A stretch of 64,000 nt of DNA. Source: Eopsaltria australis. Its lineage: Eukaryota > Chordata > Aves > Passeriformes > Petroicidae. The notes below the pieces were generated by a model, which made no database searches, was not told the origin of the DNA, and was given only the letters and a program-made list of their open reading frames with translations. Every line of letters begins with the position of its first letter. Positions within the stretch are counted from its first letter, which is position 1. The position numbers and the translations under genes were made by a program. The DNA lies in the NCBI GenBank assembly GCA_034509425.1, contig JAVTVJ010000072.1, positions 186,001 to 250,000 of the forward strand, written 5' to 3'. Below, one piece after another: positions 56,809-64,000 of the stretch.

Positions 56809-59216
56809 ATATAATGTAGTTCTTTACTGTCATATGAATGTGAATTATCACTGACTTTATAGTTAAATATATACCTGTGTTTATATGTTAAAGACAGTGT
56901 TCATGCCAAAAATATGAGCCAAAATTCACAGCTTTTAGATTTTAGCTTATTCTGCTATAGAGTCGTGTTATTTTGTTTTAACTCCCATAAAGGTATAAAT
57001 GTGTCTTAAATTTGTAAAATCAGTTTCCAGAATGGAGTTAACACACCTTAACACATATTAATAAAAAAAACCCCAACAATGAAAAAAAAATTAGAATTTA
57101 TAGTAATCCTTAGGCTGACTGGAATTAAGCAAATGATGTCCTGTCTGGGAAATACTGATTTTTTTCTTCCTCTTTCTCAAGTTCAAGCAGTTTTCTGCTT
57201 TTGTCCATTAATGAGGTTAAAATATCTGTATTTAAATAGAAAAACCTCCCTCAGACAAAATTTCTAAAAATATAGTCACAACAAATGAAGTAAAGCCTTA
57301 ACAATGCTAGAGGTCCCGTTTTACAGAAAGTCTCTTAGGACAGATTTTTCAAGGTACGGTCTTGTACTAGAATTACTAGAATTATATATTTTATTGCAAA
57401 TTATTTACCTGAACATTTGAGTTCATGAATTAATATGTTTACATATCTCTGTCCAAAGAAAAGATGGCACCTTAGCAATTAGCAATATATTAAATAGTTA
57501 TTTTATGTTCCTGTCTCCTCAGCTTTAAAAGACACACATCAGTGAATTTCTGTTAATGTCTTCAAAATGCTGCTGAAGAATATAGCAGAGACATTGATTT
57601 TCAATCAATGTAAGAAATAACAGAGAATATCTAATTGCTTCTTTATCCACTAAACCAATGTAACTTATTTTTCCATTGGTAACTTTAGGGTGTAAATTCT
57701 GTTCCTCTTCTCCATGGCTGTATTATTTTTTTTTTAGTCCTTACTATTTACCAAAAAAATGAAGTTTTAACAGATCATGGCATATCACACAGTTTGCACA
57801 TGGTTTTTTAAGTTCTAGTGCGCTTGTATTAATGCAATGAACTGATACAACAAATATCAGGTGTTCAACTATAAGTGATTTCTAAGGGTTTTTTGAGCCC
57901 AATAGTATTATGTTATCTGGCATACATATGGTTCAAAGATGAAACTTGTTCTTGTTTTCTTAAAGATTATATAATTAAGTGATAATTATTCTCTTTTCAT
58001 CTACAGTTCTAAGCAGTCTTTGCAAACATTAAACAGCTTGTGAAAGTAATTAAACATTGTCTCTCCAATCCCTAATCTTGTCAAGTTGTGTGGTAAGAGA
58101 TGTGGAAGGCTCATTAACAAAGGAGGAAATAATCCTTTATTTTATTACAAATTTTAAACAGCCAAATTGTTTACAAAAACAAAGCTCCAAAGTCACCTGT
58201 AAGTTTATAGAGTGCTAAGTGTTGGCTTGCAAAAGCAGTACATTCACCGGAGCTGGAAGTCTTCTAAATTAATTCTCCTTGTTATTTTTATGTTGACCAT
58301 TTCTAGTCAACAGGAAATAAAAAGATTCCTTGGAGGGTTTTTTGGGGTTTTTGTTTGTTTGTTTGTTTGTTTGTTTGTTTTGGATTTTTTTTCTTTTTTT
58401 TTTCATACATTGTCAAGCTCTAACACAGAGATTCTGTGCCTGACTGAGGGGTTTTGTTTTCTTTTTCCAGCTATAGGAAAAATGTTCTCTCTTTTCTCAT
58501 ATTTTGCCTTCTTTGTGCCTCCAACTCAGGGTAGTTATGCTAATGCTACAGGGAAAAAAAATCAAAACCAAATCAAAAACCTCCACCATCTTTAACTTTG
58601 CAGTACTGTGGGCACATTTTATGTCATACCTCTCTATTTAGTATATTTTAAAGCCTGTTATAATGAGAGATTTTAAGATGACCTCTGGTCATTTGATCAG
58701 CCATGGGAAAGACATGGCCTGGACAGCAAAGCAGGCATACAGTCACTTAAAGCCATTTGGCAACATTCCTAAGAGTACCTGGAGTAATCTGTTTGGCTCC
58801 TATGTGGCTCTAAGGAATAAAGCTATATGAACAATAAACAGGAGAGCCATGAGTATATGTTATAGTGCCACATCTCAACTGTATTCACTAGTGCATTTAT
58901 TTTGCCAGGGCATGTTCTGAAAGCAGTAAATAGCTAGTTCAGAAATCTTCAAAAGCAGAAATATCATTTAACTATACTGCAAGTGTGCTTACATAACAGG
59001 GTCTACTTGACTCAAAAGTTCTTCTACGTTTAAATTGGTTTTAAGAGTAAAATAATACAAATTTCTAAGTCTCCTAAGTCTTTGTGCTTTTCCAACAAAA
59101 ACAGCTTATAAAAATTTCTCAAGTCACTGGCTGGCTGAATTTTCTGGCTTTAGGCACTTAAAGTGTTGAAGTTAAGAATCCCCTGCACTGCCAACAGAGC
59201 AAAAGTTTCGACTCAC
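56809..59216. other. Unique AT-rich stretch with a (GTTT)n run
   Basis: No gene recognised. A (GTTT)7 microsatellite lies at 58353-58380 within a T-rich stretch. A perfect 9-bp inverted repeat with a 3-nt loop (ACATTGATT/AATCAATGT) lies at 57591-57611. The segment 57960-58200 is complex and could be conserved non-coding DNA, which I cannot verify. The 127-codon frame at 58212-58595 is made of the GTTT run and T-rich sequence and is spurious. Confidence 0.5.
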
Positions 59217-59261
59217 CTGCAGAGGCTGATGAGGTAAGATCACAGCTGCCTTTCTTTGCCT
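59217..59261 (-). other. Candidate 45-nt exon on the minus strand
   Basis: On the minus strand, the pyrimidine tract 'ttccccagtctctgtcctctgcag' is followed by 45 nt and a perfect donor (CAG|GTGAGT; plus-strand ACTCACCTG from 59211). The length is a multiple of three. Two frames are open, one giving AKKGSCDLTSSASA. Both splice sites are near consensus, the best pair in the window. The same bases also form an inverted repeat (CTGCAGAGGC at 59217-59226 and GCCTCTGCAG at 59258-59267), which could by itself create matching 'ctctgcag' motifs. I cannot name a gene, and a non-coding transcript exon is equally possible. Confidence 0.22.
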
Positions 59262-61842
59262 CTGCAGAGGACAGAGACTGGGGAAGCTCAGCACCTTGGC
59301 TGGTGATAGAACTCCTCTTTCAGCCTGGGAGTTGCCTGTGTGCACCATGGGTACATTTGCAATGAGGGGAAATTGATTTCCTCAAGCACTGGTTTTTGTT
59401 CATACGAGTATGCAGAACAGGGGAAACGTGTCTTGATGAGCTGTAGCAGGAACGAGACCCAAATTAGTTCTGGTGCCTAATTTGATGCATACTACCTACA
59501 GGTAGCTAAAGTCTGAGTGAAGAACTGCATGCTCCTCCTGCTAATCCTCTGTGCCACAGTGCAAAATCTATGTATGTTTCCTCAGTCTGTCTTTAAAGAA
59601 CTGTAATTTACCGGAAAATATATTCCTGAATATTACTGTAATAACCCTCTTGAGTCTCATATCACTGCGTGCAATCGAAAGGGCAGACCTTGAGCTACTG
59701 TAAATCACACTAGTTCCATTGATTTCAGTAGAACTCTATTGATTTACTGCTGCAGAGGATCTGGTCTGAAATATTTCTGTGGTTTGTGTGCATTTAGAGT
59801 TAGAAGATTTACAGGCTCTATAATAAAGCTACGAAGCCTCAGCATAACCATTCTCAATGGCTGATGTATTTCTTTGTCTTAGTGTATAAACAATTAACGT
59901 CACCAGTCTGAGTAGTGTAACACAGGAAAATGAATATCTGGGATCATGCATTGATACCAGCTGCTAGGAAACTTCTTAATCAATGCTAATACGAAAACAT
60001 TTCTTCATATATGTGCCTTTTACTGACATATTCAGGGTATAGGGTCATACTGCAAATGTCTAAGTCTCAGAATTGAAAGGAAATGACACACTGGACTGAA
60101 ATACCTTCTAATAGGCTGTATAGCACTTTACACTTCAGAGTAAATGCTTTTAATGATAACTAAAAATTTATTTTTACAAAAAAAAAGATATTCCAGATTT
60201 GGTGAGAGAAATGAAACTTTAAGTGTTGATAACTGGTTCACTAATGATTTTCAAAGGTTATTTCAAGTGCCATAATGAATTCTGCTTAAAAGCTTGTTTG
60301 AATGGATCCCTTCCTCATTCTCTACAGATGGAAATAATGATAATCTTGGTTGTAGGGAACAGTAGTGCCCCAGACTGCTTTATTAGTACTTTAAAACAAT
60401 TGCAGTGTAGATGAGGTGTTAGTCACAGCTACCTAAAGCCACAGGTGCAAGTGACTTAATTTTAGATACATCAAATAATTGCAATTTCCATTGTCTTTGT
60501 TTGGTTAAGACCCTGATAACTTTTATGCATGTATGTAGAGTGCTGAGACAAGAAAAGCTTAACCAATGTGAAAACTTACCTGCACAACAGGTAGAACTGC
60601 CCTATACCCTGCTCTTCATTTCCCAACCCTGACCAAATAGTTTTCTTGCCTTTGCACTTTTTTTCTTTACAGCTCCTTTATGCTTCTGGAGTACTTAATA
60701 TACATGCCAGTTTAACTCACTAAGCTGACAGTGGGTGGGAGGAGGAGAGCAAATAATTTTCTTTAGGCTTACTTGAAACATCAGAAGAAGAGCCAAAGCA
60801 GTAAAAATGTGTGGGAAAAAATGACAAAGCTGGGAAGCAAGACAAGACCCCAATCTATAAAAGAAACGAACTGCCAAACAGCCTCAGTTGTTTTATCTAA
60901 ATGTGGCATCCTTATGCAGTATATCCTAAACATCCTAGACTGAACACTGAGAAAGCATTAGAGTCTTTGGGTATACACACATTTCAATGCTCAACAATGT
61001 TTCTGTAGTTGCAGAAATATATTTAAAATATCTAGCACTAGGAATAAAGATTGCCTGAACTGGAACTCATGTTGTTCCACATGCTGTGTTTCATAGGAGC
61101 ATAGGAAGCATCTGTAGGTAGGCATATGATATCATCATAAGCAGTGATGGCCCTTGCTAGCTATTGTATGACAGGTATCCAAAGAGCAGGAATTCACTAT
61201 TTTTCTTACATTCATAGAAATTTGGAACTCAAGTAGCTCACTTTAACTTCAGCTTTGCTACTTTGAAAGTGAAAAAGTCTTGTTTTATCACCTGAAATGA
61301 TCTCTGCTGATCCCACTTGCTCATTAGAATTCAATTACCTTTCCCCTGAAATGTAACTGCCCTAGATTGTCCTATACAAAGCATGTCAGTGAAGACCTGT
61401 TGGAGGGAGTACAAAGAAGAAAATGTAAAAGTAATCTGAATGTAAGGAGAAAATGGAGAATTTGCAAGGGGGTCATAAGGTAATCCTTTGCAAAATTTAA
61501 AAGAAAATTACAAAATCACCATACGTGATCTCAGAGCATTATACCTCTGAAGAGATGAACTATATAAATAGCTGTGACAGGTCAGATAAACTTCCCTCAA
61601 ACTACAAAAAAGTAACTATAGTTTCCAAGATTTTGAGACTATTGCCTGTATTTTCATGCAATGTATTGTCATTTTGACTGTAGTATGAGTGAGAACTCCT
61701 ATGCAGCACTTTGTTGGTTTGTTTTATTTATTAGAACAATAGATGACTAGTTGCTAATCGCTTGAATAATAATGTCCTTAGGAAATGTGAATAGTGGTAA
61801 GTGTATTTCTGGATGATGTTTGTGTAAAAAGCAAATTTAAAG
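59262..61842. other. Unique stretch with an ancient repeat piece near 59.7 kb
   Basis: At 59699-59768, 'gtaaatcacactagttccattgatttcag' onward to 'gcagaggatctggtc' resembles a widespread very old amniote interspersed repeat ('ggagtaactccattgaattcagtggagtta...gagcagaatctggcc'), at low confidence. A perfect minus-strand donor (CAG|GTAAGT, plus-strand ACTTACCTG near 60585) and a strong plus acceptor (pyrimidine tract ending with CAG near 60673) are not paired with good partners. No gene recognised. Confidence 0.5.
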
Positions 61843-62515
61843 ATCGTAGAATAGAATGGTTTGGGTTGGAAGTGACCTAAAGGATCATCTAATTCTAATC
61901 GCCCGGCCATGGGCAGGGGCACCTTTACACCAGGGTGCTCAAAGCCCCATTCAGTCTGGCCTTGAACACTTCCAGGGATGGGGCATCCACAACTTCTCTG
62001 GGCAATCTGTTCCAGTGCTTCATATCTCTCACAGTAGAGAATTGCTTCCTAACACCAAATCTAAATCTAGTCTCAGATTAAAGCAAATCCCTTTGCCCTA
62101 TTACTACAGGCTCTTGTATAAAGTCCCTCTCTATCCTTCTTCTTGCCCTTTCAGGTACTGGAAGGCTGCAGTAAGGCCTTTTCTTCTTTAGTCTGAACAG
62201 ACCGACTCCAGATATGCTTCAGCTCTCTGATCATTTTTATTGCCTCCTCTGGACTCACTCCAACAAGTCTATGCCTATCCTGTACAGAGGACCCCAAAGC
62301 TGCATGAAGCAGTCCAGGTGGAGTCTCACCAGGGTGGAACACAGGGAAAATTCCCCACCCTTGCCCTTCTGGCCACATTGCTTTGAATGAAGCCCAGGAC
62401 ACAATTGGCCTTCTGGCTGGAAGTGCACATTCCTGGGTCATGTTGAGCTTCTTGTAAACAAACAAAACAGAGTAATTTTCCTCAGGCCTTCCTTCAGATT
62501 ATGGATTTGGGTTGA
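61843..62515 (-). repeat. CR1 LINE, 5'-truncated, antisense
   Basis: This is the longest and best kept CR1 in the window. The plus strand reads the reverse complement of the avian CR1 3' end ('agaatggtttgggttggaag', 'ccatgggcaggggcacc', 'cttccagggatggggcatcc') and continues through ORF2 to about 62515 ('gggtcatgttgagcttcttg', 'ctcaggcc'). The minus strand retains C-terminal reverse-transcriptase-region remnants such as EEAIKMIRELKHIWSRSV, but the frame is broken, so it is inactive. Its family is the same as or close to the copy at 4745-5285. Confidence 0.93.
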
Positions 62516-63160
62516 GAGTATGATACTTTGTGTCCTGCAGATGGAATTTTAGTTGCATATATGTTGAGACAATGTCTAATAAGAAAGGCAAGGACAATGA
62601 ACGCGTTATTGTTGATTACAAAGGCACAAAACAATACAGTAAGATAATGATTTAGAGCAGAACAGAACTGTTTTTTCTGTTTCTTGAAAAATTCTGCAGT
62701 TTCAGATCTAGTTTATACTTCTAAAATGCAACAACAAAAAAAGAAAACAGGAAAAATGTCTGAATTGCTTTGAGCTAATAGTAAAAAATGTGGTAAAACT
62801 AAGATCTCTCATTCTCATGTAGCTTTTGTATTTTTTTCTTTATATTTATATAGATATAAATATATACTTATGCGTACATATATATGGATGCATGACATTT
62901 AAAAATGTCTATTTTCTTAAAATGTCTTATAGCTTCAGAAATTGAAATTATTTTTTCTGGAAGGTGACTAACCGATATGAATTAAATATGTCAATAGTAT
63001 TGAAAACAATTTGGAAAATCAGTTAAAGATTCAAGTTTTCCCAAAATACGTTAGCAAAAAGTAGAACTCTGAATGTTTTGAATAATGGTAAATTGAAAAA
63101 ATGTGCTCATCATGGACCAGGCTTTCACCTATTTTGCCCCTCTTGCTGACCTCCTAAATA
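62516..63160. other. Unique AT-rich stretch
   Basis: No gene recognised. It includes an A/T-rich, partly palindromic patch at about 62830-62885 ('tatagatataaatatatact'). Confidence 0.6.
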
Positions 63161-63402
63161 CAGAAGCAGAGAATATCTGAGCTGGAAGGGGACCTGCAAG
63201 GGTCCTTGAGTTCAACTCCTGGCCCTGCACAGGACACCCCAAGAGTCACACTATGTGTCTGAGAGTATTGTCCAGACACTTCTTGAACTCTGTCAGGCTT
63301 GGTGTTGTGGCCACTTCCCTGGGGAGTCTCTTCCAGAGCTCATCCAACCTCTGGGTGAAGAACATGTTCTTAATATCTAACCTAAACCTCCCCTGACATA
63401 TA
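63161..63402 (-). repeat. CR1 LINE 3' end, antisense, different subfamily
   Basis: The plus strand reads 'gagctggaaggggacctgca', 'tggccctgcacaggacaccc' and 'cttgaactctgtcaggcttg', the reverse complement of another avian CR1 subfamily. The minus strand keeps the ORF2 C-terminus, RFRLDIKNMFFTQRLDELWK followed by RLPREV and SLTEFKKCLDNTL, in one frame down to the stop. The 8-base tail is nearly gone, and the copy is about 240 bp, strongly 5'-truncated. Confidence 0.9.
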
Positions 63403-64000
63403 TGTATCATATATCTGGTAATACAATCTACTGTGAAGATGATAACATGCAGAAATTTGAAAGATAGCACATTCAACTTAAAAACTGTGTTGTACTTGTC
63501 ACCTGATTTTCAGATTCAACAGAAGCAAGTAAATATCATTAGGGCTTTTTTTTTTTTTTTTTTTTTTGCTTCTTTCAGAGTACTTTTGAGCCAATAATTC
63601 TCCATTGGAGGGACAACCCACGCAATTCCATGGATCCACTAAGTATGCAAGACCTTGTCTTTTTACCACAGCCTGGTTTAGACAAACTCTAAATAATTCT
63701 TTGTTTGTGCAGATACCCCTCTGCTCTAAACTACTTTTCTTTGAGAGCTTCATTTGTCCATGGCACTGCAATTTTGCTGTGAGAAAGTGCTGGGACAGCT
63801 GTTTGGTGTATAAAATGTTCTTTGTGAAGAGTGTCCAGCAAATTTAGGAGGGTGGTGGTTTTATTTTTCCCTAAGGAAAAAGTTAAAATATATATATGAC
63901 TTTGCAGAAATTTCATGCAGTGTTGTTGTTTTAGTCCCGTCTTTCAACAAATAAATAACTTCCAGAACTATAAAATGCATTTTCTGAAGCTGGACAAAAA
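63403..64000. other. Unique end of window with a 24-T run
   Basis: A run of 24 T lies at 63546-63569. Read on the minus strand it would be an A-tail after about 200-350 nt of unrecognised sequence (63570 to about 63916) with two overlapping frames (90 and 61 codons). That layout would fit a retroposed transcript, but there is no AATAAA at the right spacing before the tail and no identifiable parent gene. Otherwise nothing is seen. Confidence 0.45.

Noticed and set aside
58212..58595. 127-codon frame with a hydrophobic run
   Set aside because: The hydrophobic segment is translated GTTT and T runs. There is no homology or splice support.
62151..62465. 104-codon minus frame as a host gene
   Set aside because: It is CR1 ORF2 remnant sequence within the element at 61843-62515.
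63246..63476. 76-codon minus frame as a small gene
   Set aside because: Its RLPREV...SLTEFKKCLD tail is the CR1 ORF2 C-terminus.
1..64000. tRNA, rRNA, snRNA, known microRNA genes, CRISPR arrays, operons
   Set aside because: No matching motifs (tRNA T-arm, U6 or 5S starts, spaced direct repeats) were seen on either strand. The organism context is a vertebrate.

Overview
This window looks like ordinary non-coding DNA from a bird, probably a neoavian and possibly a passerine. I judge this from the repeats. There are several CR1 LINE 3' ends with the typical avian tail, several families of avian endogenous-retrovirus LTRs, and older degenerate CR1 fragments of the kind shared by birds, crocodilians and turtles. 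The background is AT-rich, with low CpG outside the LTRs. There is no sign of bacterial gene density, operons, ribosome binding sites or CRISPR. I recognised no protein-coding gene, tRNA, rRNA or small-RNA gene. Nearly all open frames of 60 to 200 codons are chance frames or lie in LTR or CR1 sequence.

Layout. At 1-7.1 kb there is unique AT-rich sequence with a short CR1 end (968-1055), a longer antisense CR1 (4745-5285), and a stretch at 5.53-5.97 kb that reads like a conserved non-coding element. An antisense ERVL-type LTR lies at 7.15-8.5 kb. From 8.5 to 39.4 kb is a long, mostly unique stretch. It holds a partial ERVK-like LTR (14.34-14.58 kb), a possible very old CR1 fragment (about 20.1 kb), microsatellites (28.0 kb), one unexplained 156-codon frame (30.2 kb) and a strong short hairpin (38.49 kb).

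The most repeat-rich part is 39.4-56.8 kb. It contains a complete solo LTR of 1,695 bp with a perfect 5-bp target duplication (39463-41157) and a GC- and CpG-rich core. A complete solo LTR of 608 bp has a 6-bp target duplication (42135-42742). A 40-bp tandem repeat of near-perfect palindromes lies at 45.6 kb. Ancient CR1 pieces lie at 46.4, 53.1 and 54.7 kb. A CR1/LTR junction is at 49.6-50.4 kb, and a probable ERVK-like LTR at 56.2-56.8 kb. The last 7 kb hold two antisense CR1 ends (61.84-62.5 and 63.16-63.4 kb) and a 24-T run.

Inference: the window is a gene desert or the inside of very large introns. A few short segments have convincing splice-site pairs around an open frame (14161-14234 on +, 59217-59261 on -, 4563-4598 on +, 51666-51733 on -). 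They are listed as weak exon candidates only. I saw nothing that amounts to a new multi-gene biological system. The most checkable observations are the exact LTR boundaries, the CpG-rich LTR, the palindromic repeats and the exon candidates.
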